From Isochrysis galbana (Eukaryota; Haptophyta; Isochrysidales; Isochrysidaceae), in contig CM030932.1 in NCBI GenBank assembly GCA_018136815.1, forward strand, positions 497,481-561,480: a DNA stretch of 64,000 nt, given 5' to 3'. Each line of letters begins with the position of its first letter. The first letter of the stretch is position 1. Below the pieces are notes generated by a model. It was not told where the DNA came from. It did not search any database and saw nothing but the letters and a program-made list of their open reading frames with translations. The position numbers and the translations under genes are program-made. This document shows positions 44,336-55,196 of the stretch, piece by piece.

Positions 44336-45346
44336 TCACACGAGAGGCTGCTGGGCCTCCGAGCTGCTCTTCTTGCCGAGGCATGGCACCGAGATCCTCT
44401 CCTTGGTGAGAGGGTTGACAAAGTGGTCTGTCCCGTCCATCCAGTCATGGTAATCAAACTGGTCGGTGCCCTCGGAGATAAAGATGTCAAGCGGTGGCCA
44501 CTTCTTGCCGATAAGGGCGAAGATGGCTAGCTCTAGGAAGAGGACCGGCGACATAAGCCAGAAGCACACGACGCCAAAGACGGCGGCCGGCTTGCCGTCG
44601 TACCCGTCGGGCTGCGCCATGCGCATCCCCAACACGATCAGGTTGAGAGGGAGCGTGAAGAGGTAGCCGATGGCGATGAGGGGTGTGAAGAGGACGACGA
44701 GCATCCACTTGATGTACTGCGTCAGCATGCACACACCCGAGAACTGCGGGCAGCTCGTCGAGCCGCAGTGGGTGTTGAGCTCCAGCCTCTCGGCGACGCC
44801 CCCCTGACTGGTCTGCGCCTCATCCTCCTGCTGTCCCTGCTGCTCGCTCGGCGTCTGGCCGACGGGCTCCCCGGTGAAGGGGTCGGTGAAGGATGCGACG
44901 AACCCGCCGAATCCCTTGTCCATCGTCGGGCTGAATCCCTCGCCAGACGCGAACCACGAGAAGGGAACAGTCTTCCACCCGATCATCTTGCTGACAGCCA
45001 ACTGCAACATGAGAAGCGGGAAGAGTAGCACAAAGAGGATCTGGCCCGGGAGGGCAGACTTGGAGCGTTTGAGCTTCGCGCCCTCGACTGCGACGCTCAT
45101 CCAGAAGAGGAGGGGCGCGGTAAACACGAGGGAGAGGAGGATGAGAGGTGTGAAGAGGATGGTGAGTGTCCATTTGAAGAGTTGAGCGGGAACACAGAGG
45201 GGAGAGGGAGGAGGACAGCGCGTGGAGCCGCACTGGGCGTCGAGTGGGGAGGAGGAGGTGGCGGGGGGCTGGCTTGACGCCGCGCGCTTCGCTGCGATGT
45301 GCCGTGCCGTCGGTTTGGGCAGGGAAGGCTTTGAGGTGGGAAGCAT
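44336..45346 (-). CDS. membrane protein with a tandemly duplicated domain, unknown function
   Basis: A single exon of 336 residues from ATG 45346 to the stop at 44336. Two homologous halves are evident. Each starts with CGST-x-CP and a third cysteine, runs into a membrane pair (FKWTLTILFTPLILLSLVF and YIKWMLVVLFTPLIAIGYLF), then a second hydrophobic block (ILFVLLFPLLMLQLAVSKMIG and VVCFWLMSPVLFLELAIFALIG), then WKTVPF / KKWPPLDIF, and ends F-DPFTGEPV / FVNPLTKERI. The halves are separated by a Gln/Glu-rich linker (SEQQGQQEDEAQTSQ). The N-terminal 25 residues are basic and could be a transit or signal-anchor segment. I do not recognise the family. The repeated Cys-x3-Cys and the DPFTGE/NPLTKE ending are the diagnostic features. 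Confidence 0.75.
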   Translation of the reverse strand: MLPTSKPSLPKPTARHIAAKRAASSQPPATSSSPLDAQCGSTRCPPPSPLCVPAQLFKWTLTILFTPLILLSLVFTAPLLFWMSVAVEGAKLKRSKSALPGQILFVLLFPLLMLQLAVSKMIGWKTVPFSWFASGEGFSPTMDKGFGGFVASFTDPFTGEPVGQTPSEQQGQQEDEAQTSQGGVAERLELNTHCGSTSCPQFSGVCMLTQYIKWMLVVLFTPLIAIGYLFTLPLNLIVLGMRMAQPDGYDGKPAAVFGVVCFWLMSPVLFLELAIFALIGKKWPPLDIFISEGTDQFDYHDWMDGTDHFVNPLTKERISVPCLGKKSSSEAQQPLV

Positions 45347-46579
45347 CGGGAGGGAGAGGGGAAGAGAGAGGAGAGAGGATGGAGCCGCGCTCGATTCAAG
45401 GGAGAGGGCCCTCTGGTTATGTAGATAACCACCCCTGTCTCCTTTAATTTTGCACCAGCAGAGAGATGGGAGGGGTGTTCATGGCGGTGCGTGAAGGGGT
45501 ACCTCTGAGTACGGAATTGTCTCGCCTGTTTATGGTATAACTTCCCCCGCCCGTCGCTCGATCCCTCGCGATCTCTCGCGCAGACTCTCCTCAAGAAGGA
45601 GAGAGAAGAGAGAGAGAGAGAACGCCGCGTTTCGAAAGTAGTGACGATACACTTTTTACTGTTAGAAGGCCGCCGTACCGAGGGGGGGGGGAGCCCCCAC
45701 CCCCTTGTTTTCTTCTTCTTGTGGAACCCCCTCTCGTCAATTCAAAAGGTGGCAGCCCGGTGGCCCGACCTCCTCCCCGGTGGCGGGACCTAACACACCC
45801 TTGAGAGCCTCGATGGGGAATACAGTGAAAGGGTGAATTCCAAGTGCAGTAAACACAGTCTGTTTTCGTATTGCGTATTGGGCCTGCTCGGCCGCTCGTC
45901 CAAATCCAAATACCAAAGCCTAAAGCCCAAATAATAATACCATCAAAAACAGCCCCCAAATACAAAAACAAATACAGTACGCACGGCGCATGAGAAGCAG
46001 CATTTTTCATTTTTAGAACTTGAAGTTCAATCTTGACTAAACAAAAACAAAGGGCAGCTATAGGGCGGGGCGGTGATTCTCCCCTACACTCTTGGGGTGG
46101 GGGGTGCGGAGTGCGGATGGCGGGCAGCAAAGACGGTCTACCGGGGGAGTCTTGATGTCCCGCTAACCTCGCCAAGCACACAAGCTGGACGACGCGCAAC
46201 TGAAAGCACACGTCGCCAACATCCCCGATAAGACTTGTGCACGAGTGAATTCGTACACCGAGGCCGCGTGCAAATCTTGCCTCGTTCCCCCACCATTGGC
46301 TCATCGTCGCCTTCCGCCGCCGGCTCTCCGAGCTCTCTCGTCTCTCGGATTGCGCAGCTCATCCTACTAATCCCTCACCCTTGGTCCGTCAAATCGGCGC
46401 ACACACTCTCTCGCCGCTCTCTCAGAGTGTTGGACGCTGATCGGCAACCACTGCTGACTGCTTGGTGCTCGATGCAGCCCTTCTCACTGAGTATGACATG
46501 AAAGCCGTCGCCTCGGCCAAAAGCCCGCCACATCCGCTGAGGCCTACTCGCTCTTGCCATCTCTCTGCCCCGCGCCCCA
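45347..46579. other. gene-free stretch
   Basis: The part next to 45346 should hold the promoter of the duplicated-domain gene. 45600-46300 contains an AT-richer segment with aaatacc/caaatacaa words. Nothing is recognised as coding. Confidence 0.4.
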
Positions 46580-49500
46580 TTACCTTGTCCTGCGAGCCGG
46601 CTTGCGTGCGGTCCGCGTGACACGGCGCGCCGAGGCATCACCTCCACCGATGGCAAACGGGTTGTTTGCAAGCCCCGAGGACGCAGCCGCGCCAAATGCT
46701 GAAGACGAGGTGGTGGACGCCGCCGAGGCGCCAAACGATGGCGGGGCCGTTGTTCCGCCCCCACCGCCAAACGTGAAGGTGGAGCCGCCATTTGCGCTCA
46801 TCGAAGTAGACCCTGCAGTTTGCAAGCCCTTGCCGTCACTGTTCGGAGCCCCAAATGCCTGAACGGCTGTGGAAGATGTGGCACCTCCGAAGGAAAAGGT
46901 GGAAGTTGCGCCGACGCCGAGGGCGGAGGAAGATGAAGCGGCACTAAAGGCTGGCGCAGCCAGGGGCGCGGCAGCGCCGAAGGCAGGCGTAGCCGAGGGC
47001 GCGCCACCGCCGAAGGCTGGCGTGGCAGACGTTGCCGAGGAGCCGAAGGCTGGCGCTGATGATGGCGCCGTGGTGCCGAAGCCTGGCGTGGATGTGGGAG
47101 CAGAGGCGCCAAAGGCTGACGTCGACGCTGGAGCGCCGAACTTCAATGTTGATGAGGAGGCTGGAGCACCGAAGGTCGGCGTGGAAGAGGACGCCGGGGC
47201 GCCGAAGGTCGGTGCAGAAGAAGAAGCTGGGGCGCCGAAGGCTGGCGCGGAAGAGGACGCCGGGGCGCCGAAGGCCGGCGCGGAAGAGGACGCCGGGGCG
47301 CCGAAGGCCGGCGTGGATGAGGGGGCGGCGCCGCCAAAAGCCGCTCCAGATGAGGATGCTGAGGCGCCGAAGGCCGGTGTGGATGAGGGCGCAGGGGCGC
47401 CGAAGGCCGAGGTGGATGAGGGCGCAGCGGCGGCGAAGGCCGAGGTGAATGAGGGCGCAGCGGTGCCGAAGGCCGAGGTGGATGAGGGCGCAGCGGCGCC
47501 GAAGGCCGGTGTGGATGAAGGCGCAGCGGTGCCAAAAGCCGGTGTGGATGAGGGCGCAGGGGCGCCGAAGGTCGGTGTCGATGAGGGCGCAGAGGTGCCA
47601 AAAGCCGGTGTGGATGAGGGCGCAGGGGCGCCGAAAGCCGGTGTCGACGAGGGCGCAGAGGTGCCGAAAGCCGGTGTCGATGAGGGCGCCGAGGCGCCGA
47701 AGGCCGGTGTCGACGAGGGCGCAGCGGCACCGAAGGCCGATGTGGAGGAGGACGGCACGGGGGCGCCAAAGGCCGGTGAGGAGGTCGCCGAGGCACCGAA
47801 GGCAGGTGCTGGTGAGGACGCAGTAGCACCAAAAGCCGGCATGGAGGAGGCCGGTGCAGGCGCGCCAAAGGCAGGCGTGGAGGAGGTTGCAGCGGCGCCA
47901 AAAGCCGAAGTGGAGGAAGGCGCTGGAGCGCCAAAGGCTAGCGTGGTAGATGGCGCCGCACTGGCGCCAAAGGCAGGAACGGAAGGCGGTACGGCGTCAG
48001 CTCCAAAGGCCGGCTTGGACGAGGCGGTGGCGGTGGTGGCGGCGCCAAGGGCAGGATTGGAAGAGGGCGCGGCAGCACCAAAAGTTGGCTTGGACGAGGG
48101 CGCGGCGGCGTCAAGGGCTGGCGCGGGCGAGGGCACGCCAACGCCGAAGGCCAGCGTGGACGAGTGCGCAGCTGCACCAAAGGTGAAGGTGGAGGTGGAA
48201 GGCGGCGCAGCGGCTCCGAAAGCGAAGGCAGAGGAGGGTGCGGCTGAGGAGGGGGGCTTGGCCTGAGATGTCGCGGCTGGGGATGCCGCAGAAGCACCGC
48301 TGCCAAAGATGGGAGCGCCACCGACCGTTGCAGGTGTGCCAACTGCTCCGGACGGTGTGGCGGCATCGGCGGGCTGCACTGACGATGTGGCCGCTCCTGT
48401 CACCGAGCTCCCGTCGCCCGAGGCGCTGGAGGACGCCTTGCCCGCAGTTCCAAAGCCGAAGAGGCTGGGTGCCTTACCGTCGGCCGAGACCCCAGGCCCG
48501 GACGACGAGCTCCCCGCAGCAGCTCCGGGAGCCGGCGCGGCCTCGCCAGGGGCCGCTACTGGTGTCAGCTTGAATGCATCGGTGGTCCCAAAGGCGAAGG
48601 TTGCCACAGGAGCGGCTGTCGACGATGAGGGCTTGGAGGAGAAGGCGAGGCCACTTGATGTGGCGGTCGAGGCTACCGAGGCGGCGGCGTCGTTGGGCGC
48701 TTGTGACCCAAACGAGAAGAGGCCGCCCGCAGCAGAAGTGGGAGGTGCCGCGACCCCAGCAAAGGCGGGTGCGGCGGCGGGTGCCGCACTATCGGCCGCC
48801 TTGCTGGGAGCGCTCGCAGAGGCAGAGTCGGATCCAAAGGCGAGCGCTGAGCCGGCGCTTGCCGAGGTGCCAGCACCTCCTGCTGAGGAGACCCCGCCAC
48901 CAAAGGCAAAGAGGCCCCCGCTGGGTGCCGAGGCCGGCACGTCCTTGGCAAGCATGGCAGCCTCACCCACTTTGCTGCCCGTCCCGATGGTGCCATTGNN
49001 NNNNNNNNNNNNNNNNNNNNNNNNNNNNNNNNNNNNNNNNNNNNNNNNNNNNNNNNNNNNNNNNNNNNNNNNNNNNNNNNNNNNNNNNNNNNNNNNNNCC
49101 AAATGCGAAGCCGGCTGCCGCCGGCGAAGAGACGGGCGCGGCGGGCGCGCCGCTCGCCGCGGCATCGAAGCTTCCGCTCGCCGAGAGCGGGCCAAGAGGT
49201 GCAAGCTTTTGCAGCCGCTGGCGCTCCGCCCGCTCAATCAGCTCAGCACCGAGGGCGCCCCTCCGTTTGGTGCCCGCAGCAATGCGCACAAAGCCTCCGG
49301 GGGTGAGCTTGGCGCCGCGCTCCAGCTCGAATACGCGCGCCCGCTTCACGCCGTTCATGGGCGTATCGCACTCGCCGTCGATCACGCCACCATAGCCGCC
49401 CAGCTCGGGCTTGTGTGACGAGAGGCTGTGGTCGATCCTCCGGCTCGTGGGTGGGGCGCCGTCGCCAAGAGACCTGGCGCCCATCTGCGAGGCGCGCTGC

Positions 49501-50618
49501 GCATGCGCAGACCGCGCACTCCCATAGCTGTCCATCGCGGGGCTGCAAATATCATATTGCCCAAGCACATCGAGGAGGTGCACTGCCTTGCGCTTGCGAA
49601 CACCAGCCTCCTGCTGTGGCGGCGAACAGGAGGCGTCGTACGCTGCGGGGCTCCCCACCGGCACTTGGGGGGTGGTGCGCGCTCCAGCGGCGTGTGGCCC
49701 AAGCCCGCCGTCCATCTCCATGGGCACGCGCTCATCCGCATCGCCAAGACTCGCGACGGCGGAGCCACAGTGGGCCGCTCCGTTGCCGAAGGCCGGCGCC
49801 CCATCGGGTGACAGAAGCGCGCTTGCGGGCTGTGAGTGCGTAGCATCAGACATGCGCGCGCTCGCAGGGGATGCCGGGCCGCCCGACGGGGCCCTGTCGC
49901 CTGGCGCCATCATCCGCGATGCGGTGGCTGTGGGGGAGGCAGAGGAGAAGAGTCGCTGCGGCGTGAGCAGTTTGCCTGCCGTCTGCGCCGCACCCGGCCC
50001 CGGCCCGCCATGCGACATCGATCTGCCCCCGCCAAGCGATCCTGCTTGCCACGAGGGCGCTGCACTTAGCAACATGCCGGCATCGCCGCACCATGCGGCG
50101 GGCGAGGAATCGCCGCGCCGCTGGTGGAACGGAGCCACGGCCGGCTCTATACCGTCGGGTTGGGAAAGACCGAGGCTCATCCGCGCGCCGCCCCTCGCCG
50201 GCCCCCAGCTGCTGGCCAGCTCATCTTGTTGTAGCGGTTGCAGCTGCGCCGGCGCGGCCGGCGAGGCGGCAGCAGCGAGCGGCCGCGCGAGCGGCCGCGC
50301 GAGGGAAGGAGGGCCGGCGACGTGCTGGAGCCGGTGGACATGGCAGCGGCGTGATTGGTCCCGCCTCTTCCGGCGGCGCAGCCAGCGGGCGAGGAGGAAG
50401 GACGAGAGGAGGAGGAAGAGGAGGAGGAGGAGGAGGACGAGCATCGCTCGCTGGGAGAGCTGCATGGCGAGGAGCGGAAGGCAGAAGAGGGCAAAATGCG
50501 GCGCGCGGAAGGCAAGGGGGAGTGATGCGGTGAGAAGCAGCATGCGGAGCGGTGGTGGGGCCAGCCAGGAGCTGAGGAGGAGAAGGGAGAGGGAGGAGAG
50601 AGAGAGAGAGAGAGACAT
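46580..50618 (-). CDS. FG-repeat nucleoporin with an N-terminal membrane anchor (POM121-like layout)
   Basis: Read on the minus strand from ATG 50618 to TAA 46580, with an N gap at 48999-49098; the frame changes across the gap because its size is arbitrary. The N-terminus has hydrophobic stretches, the clearest being [19 protein letters not shown], followed at once by a strongly basic stop-transfer segment ([10 protein letters not shown]). About 450 polar residues follow, with nuclear-localisation-like clusters ([28 protein letters not shown]). After the gap about 45 FG repeats occur, first in FGxG/LFxFG contexts and then as long series of [11 protein letters not shown] units. A membrane anchor followed by basic NLS clusters and FG repeats is the layout of vertebrate POM121, a pore-membrane nucleoporin. 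Homology is not shown; convergence is possible. The extreme N-terminus lies in pyrimidine-rich DNA and its start is uncertain. Confidence 0.75.
48999..49098. other. assembly gap of 100 N
   Basis: Exactly 100 undetermined bases inside the nucleoporin gene, between the basic segment and the FG repeats; true length unknown. Confidence 0.99.
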
Positions 50619-50639
50619 CTCCAGTAGAGAGAGGCGGGG

Positions 50640-51165
50640 TTGAGGGAGAGGGAGAGGGGGAGAGGGAGAGCAGGGGGGAGGGGGCGGCGGAGAGGGGGAG
50701 AGGGACGGGGAGGGAGGGAGAGGGTATCGGGCGCGAGGGTGAGGAGGCCGCACTCAGGAGGAGAAGGCAGAGGGAGAGGAGAGAGGAGGGGGAGAGGGAG
50801 AGGAGGGGGGGAGAGGGGAGAGGAGAGAAGGGGGGAAGGGGGGGGTCAGGATAAGGTGAGAGAGGGAGGGAGGGAAGTTAGAGAGAGGGGAGGGAGGGAG
50901 GGGGGAGAAGGGGAGAAAAGGCGGGAGAGGAGAGGCGGGAGGGTGAGAGAGAGAGAGAGAGTAGGAGGAGGGGGGGGGGGGGAAGAGAGAGAGTGAGAGA
51001 AGAGAGAGAGAGAGAGGGAACAGAGAGAAGAGCGAGAGAGAGCGAGAGAGAGAGGTAAGAGAGAGAGTGAGAGAGAGAAGAGCGATAGCGAGAGAGAGAA
51101 GAGAGAGAGAAGAGAGAGAGAAGAGAGAGAGAAGAGAGAGAGAAGAGAGAGAGAAGAGAGAGAGG

Positions 51166-51214
<49 letters not shown>

Positions 51215-51220
51215 AGAGAC
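50640..51220. repeat. GA-rich simple-repeat tract upstream of the nucleoporin gene
   Basis: Purine-only plus strand with gagaga, gggaga and agagagaga units. It is pyrimidine-rich in the sense of the nucleoporin gene, whose ATG lies 20 bp to its left, and ends at the target site of the next family B copy. Confidence 0.9.
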
Positions 51221-51243
51221 GTGGAGCCCCGGGTTTTTTTGTA

Positions 51244-52386
51244 AATTTAAATTTTTAACAAATTTTTATGGGTCGCGGCGCGGCAAAGGAACGGGACTAG
51301 CGCTCACTCAAGACAGGACACCCTGCCGCGGCAAGCGCAAGCACCCTTCCCCCCTTATGCCACCCAGCTCTTCACTAGCTTTCTACCTGCGCTAGCCAGA
51401 GCGCCCCTCCCTCCACACTCAGACAGCCCCCTACGCCAGGATCCTGTTCTGGTCTCGCAGGCAAGGGGGCCTAATGGGAGGGAGAGGAGCAACTCCTCAG
51501 AGAGGAGCTGTGGGGAAGGAGATGTCTGAGTGGGGGCGCTATACCCTTGCGCTAGGCATGGGCAGCGACGCCGCCTCAAGACATGTCCTCCCTCTTGTCT
51601 TGAGTCGGAATTTTTGGTGCTTGAAGCAGAGGGCAAGGGGGTTTGTGCTTCTTGGGTTAGTTGTAGTTGGAAGAGGGAGTGGGAGAGGGAGTGAAGTGTT
51701 GGAAGAGGGCCCAAGGCAGAGCACTGAGTTGTAGGTAATTGTGGCCCACAAGAGTGGGGTGAAAACGTGAAGTGTATCAACAAGGGTCTTGAGTTGAAAT
51801 TTTTGGTGCTTTGAACAGAGGGCGAGGGGGTTCGTGCTGTTTGGGTTGGTTCTAGAGGGAAGGGAGAGTAGGAGAGGGAGTCAAGTGTTGAAGGAGGGCC
51901 CAAGGCAGGGCACTGAGTTGTAGGTTCTTGTGGCCCACAGGAGTGGGGTGAAAACGAGAAGTGAGTCAACATGTTGAAAAACAGAGGCACAAGTTGCTCT
52001 CCGTAGGAGATTGATGGTTGTGAAGTGCCCTCCCATGTTGGGTGCACTGATGGTAGAGGTTTCCACCATGGGGAGGGCAGCTGAGCTGCCCTCCCACATG
52101 AGGTGCTCTTGGGGTGGGAGGGTTTCCCACTGTTGGAGGGGGTCTCAAAGACCCCCTGCATGCTACGCAGAGCCATGGGGGCAGCCTGTTCGGTGCCAGT
52201 GCTCGCCACCCCGCGCGCTTGCGCGGGCGTGGTTTGGATGGGCTGGATGGGCTCTGAGAGGGCTTTCTGACGAGCCGCCTCGGGCGGCATGGGGCGTCCC
52301 AGGTGGGGCGCGGTGGCGAGGGTCGCCTGGGGCTCGGGAGCGGTCGCGGCACGCTCCATAGTTCAAACTATAACAATAGTTTTTTC
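51244..52386 (-). mobile_element. family B retroposon, third full copy
   Basis: Exact 19-bp direct repeats agccccgggtttttttgta at 51225-51243 and 52387-52405. In the minus sense the hairpin AACTAT-TGTT-ATAGTT precedes ATG 52359. The 3' end at the left is aaatttgttaaaaatttaaattt. Confidence 0.93.
51355..52359 (-). CDS. family B element open frame, intact copy
   Basis: 334 codons from the ATG behind the 5' hairpin to the stop after KLVKSWVA, closely similar along its length to the frame at 17108-18163. It is Pro/Ser/Thr-rich with two internal repeats of about 63 residues and a Cys-containing end (PLACETRTGSW, LSECGGRG). No known domain. Two intact copies suggest either recent spread or selection on the frame; substitutions would have to be counted to tell. 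Confidence 0.45.
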   Translation of the reverse strand: MERAATAPEPQATLATAPHLGRPMPPEAARQKALSEPIQPIQTTPAQARGVASTGTEQAAPMALRSMQGVFETPSNSGKPSHPKSTSCGRAAQLPSPWWKPLPSVHPTWEGTSQPSISYGEQLVPLFFNMLTHFSFSPHSCGPQEPTTQCPALGPPSTLDSLSYSPFPLEPTQTARTPSPSVQSTKNFNSRPLLIHFTFSPHSCGPQLPTTQCSALGPLPTLHSLSHSLFQLQLTQEAQTPLPSASSTKNSDSRQEGGHVLRRRRCPCLAQGYSAPTQTSPSPQLLSEELLLSLPLGPLACETRTGSWRRGLSECGGRGALASAGRKLVKSWVA

Positions 52387-52405
52387 AGCCCCGGGTTTTT
52401 TTGTA

Positions 52406-52710
52406 GGAACGGCGAGCTATTCTCAATCTTATCTTCCTACTAAGTTAGGAGACAGGGAGTACATAGCGATCTTTACAACTTTACTCGGTACAAAGCGTGG
52501 ATATAAATAATCCGCGGGGGTACGTCAATTGAGAGTTAACCCTAGTACATGCCTAAAATCCCAATAAGGGGGGGGCTGGCATGCGGGTCGGGGCGCCCAA
52601 ACGACAGAATTTTTGTGCCACATATATCGGACACAGTTCCCACACCGTAAGCCCATCGCCTGACTCTTTGTGCCACGGCCTGACAGTTCACTCAATGCGC
52701 TCGCACAAGA
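52406..52710. other. 3' flank of the FkbM gene, nothing recognised
   Basis: No element or coding motif is visible between the family B duplication and the stop codon at 52711. Confidence 0.4.
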
Positions 52711-54619
52711 TTACGTCCGAACAAAGGTGGAGCAAACCTCGCCAGGCCTAAGCGGCGATTTGGTGCATCGCAGCTCTGATGGCCTCGGTAGCGGTGCATC
52801 GATCCACTGAGGATACCAGCCGCGCTCCAGCTGCCGGCAGAAGAATACGGGCAAGCCGAGGGGGCCCACTGGCCGAGTTGGGGCACCGCCATCGCGTTGG
52901 GGCCGCCCACTGGGCCGCCTTTGCGTTTGAGGCAACGGGCGCTCGCCGTGCCCACGCATCATTTGCTCGACGCGGCGCCCGTGAAGGCGCACAGTAGATC
53001 GGAGCCGATCAAGCCAGGATGCTCCTGCGGCCTGCCCAGCTCGGCCTCTCGCATCCTCGACATGGCGTTGGTGCTTCCGTTGAGCGACGGACAAATTCTT
53101 AGCTCTGTGTGAGGCCTTTGGTGTGGGCGCGCGTAATCTCGGCGGGCCATCAAAGGCCGGGCGCGATTCGAGGGGCGCTTGATCCCTCCTAAGGGTTGGA
53201 CCAGAAGCAGACGAAGGAACGGTGGGCCGGCGGGGCAAAGGGGAGTCCAATCCGGAGTCCACCCCCTCGGGGAAGAGCAGTGGTCTGTATAGCGGCGAGG
53301 CGCGCCTCAAGAGCGCGACATCGTACCAACAGACTGCCCGCCAGTCCGGAGTCCACGCAGAGAGGTTGTTCCAGTGGATCCCATCACGTGAATACTTAGT
53401 CGTCTTGTCTCTGCAGAGCATGCGTGGGCAGGAGCTGAGGCCGCAGGCGCAGCTAAAGACGGCCACAGCGTTGTATTCCAAGCGCAAGCGGCGGGTGCTC
53501 TGGCTGGAGCCCCGCATGCCGAGCGGGGCGCGCGCGCATTACCTGCAGAGCTCGTACGCATCATCCCAGTACGCGCCCCAGACCGGGAGGAGGAGTGGCT
53601 GCTGGTCGTGCGAGCCGACGAGAAAGGTGTCATAGCCGAGCCGGTCAGCCCATGCCTGGAGCGAGACGAGCGAGACCTGCCCTTGGGAGACACCGGGCAG
53701 GTCCCTCGGAGATTCGGCCGCTGGATGCGCTTGGAACGCCTCGCGCATAGAGTCCCAGATGGCGTGGTTTGCCTACGCAGCGGTGGGGTGGAGAAGGTGG
53801 TCCCGTCGGTGCGGGTGAATGTGGGCGTGCCTTAGCCGTCCCACCAGAATGGCGAGCCGCCGCTAGGCGGGCGGAAAGCGCCACGCTGGCGCGCCGCACC
53901 TTGTCACCATACTCGAGGAGGATGAGGTGGATACGCCCGCTGTGCAGGGCATTGGTCGCACCGCGCAGCACAGCCATCTCGTACCCCTCCACGTCCACCT
54001 TGAGCACGAGCACATCCTGCCTCGCCAACGGTCCGGAGAGCTGCTCATCAATGGTTGTCACCTCTACCCTCGTGCGCGCCACTCCGCGCGGCGCAAACTT
54101 GCGGTCAAGACTGGCGGTGTTGTGCCCCGCGCCCGCCTGTGGCGCCATATCGCCTGCGCCAACGGACCGGCCCACCGCCTTCTGAACCAGCTGCATACAC
54201 GGCCGCGCTCCACGCTCCCTCTCTTCCTCTTCTCTGAGTCGTACCAGACGCCTGAAAGCCTCCTCTGTCGGCTCAAAGCCGAGGATCGCGCCCAGCTCGT
54301 CGCACGACCAGAGGCGGGCGTAGAGCAGCGCGTGCGAAATGTCCCCGCCGACGCTGTTGTACTGCCCGGCCCCCACGTCGATCAGGGAGAAGCTACCCCT
54401 CTCGAAGGGAAGGCTTCGATTTCGGCCGATGAGAGAGGAGGAGGCAACCGAGTGTGTGACGGCGTGCACGCGCTCGATCAGCAGGCGGAGGTGGTTGTTC
54501 GAGCCCCAGAAGGATACGTAGGCCGAGCTCAGCAGGAAGGCGCGCGTAGCAGAGCGCGCAGACGCCGGCGCAGAGCGGTACTCCTCGAGGCTCCGAGGGC
54601 AGCGCGCCGCCGACGCCAT
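52711..54619 (-). CDS. FkbM-type methyltransferase (three exons, C-terminus uncertain)
   Basis: Exons on the minus strand are 54619-53900, 53772-53543 and 53503 leftwards; GT-AG borders and phases agree. The first 240 residues hold FSLIDVGAGQYNSVGGDIS (SAM-binding loop after a strand), LGFEPTEEAFRRL, a VEVTTIDEQL segment and the FkbM hallmark VLVLKVDVEGYEMAVLRGA followed by ILLEYGDK. Exon 2 completes the fold: ANHAIWDSMREAFQ, SLQAWADRLGYDTFLVG and WDDAYELC. Exon 3 starts with RLRLEYNAVAVF, again typical of the FkbM C-terminus. The family methylates hydroxyl groups of sugars or other small molecules, and many eukaryotic members are uncharacterised. The frame then runs on for about 220 residues to 52711 with no recognisable content; the real end may be earlier or in another exon. 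ATG 54619 (MASAARCPRS) is taken as start. Confidence 0.78.
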
Positions 54620-54921
54620 CCTCCGGACCGCCCGCACTGACTTGGCTACCAGTAAAGTAGGAGTACCCAAGGTAATAGTCGAACTTTTACTGTCTACTAC
54701 TGAACTCTTACTGACCAAGCCACAAACCACTATACCATGTGAACACATATTGACTAAACCACTACGCACATGAACTAGTTGTTGTTTGTGGGGGCGGCGC
54801 GGTGCCGAGTGACGACGCATGCCCCGCGCTGCATGGCGGGCTTCCCGTCCCGTGCGCGCGCACACAGATGACACTGACAGACACACTGACAGTGTAACAC
54901 TGACACTAAGTACTAAGAATT

Positions 54922-55175
54922 TTAAATTTTTAACAGATTTTTATGGGTCGCGGCGCGGCAAAGGAACGGAACTAGCGCCAACTCAAGACAGGACTCCCTG
55001 CCGCGGCAAGCGCAAGCACCCTTCCCCCTTCCCCTTCCCCCTTATGCCACCCAGCTCTTCACTAGCTTTCTACCTGCGCTAGCTGGAGCGCCCCTCCCTC
55101 CACACTCAAACAGTCCCCCACGCCAGGATCTTGTTCTGGTCTCGCGCTCCATAGGTCAAACTATAACAATAGTTC
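54922..55175 (-). mobile_element. short family B copy with both ends and a large internal deletion
   Basis: A direct repeat of 21 bp with one mismatch (tgacactaag-x-actaagaatt) lies at 54901-54921 and 55176-55196. Only the 3' 220 bp and the 5' hairpin with the first start codon (ATG 55152) remain; about 890 bp between them are missing. As the duplications fit, the element probably inserted in this short form. Confidence 0.88.
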
Positions 55176-55196
55176 TGACACTAAGCACTAAGAATT

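Noticed and set aside
46869-48266. Open frame of 465 codons on the plus strand with regular A-P-K-A-G repeats
   Set aside because: It is the antisense of the FG-repeat region of the nucleoporin; the repeat period keeps all frames open. The minus strand gives the known FG pattern and the membrane anchor.
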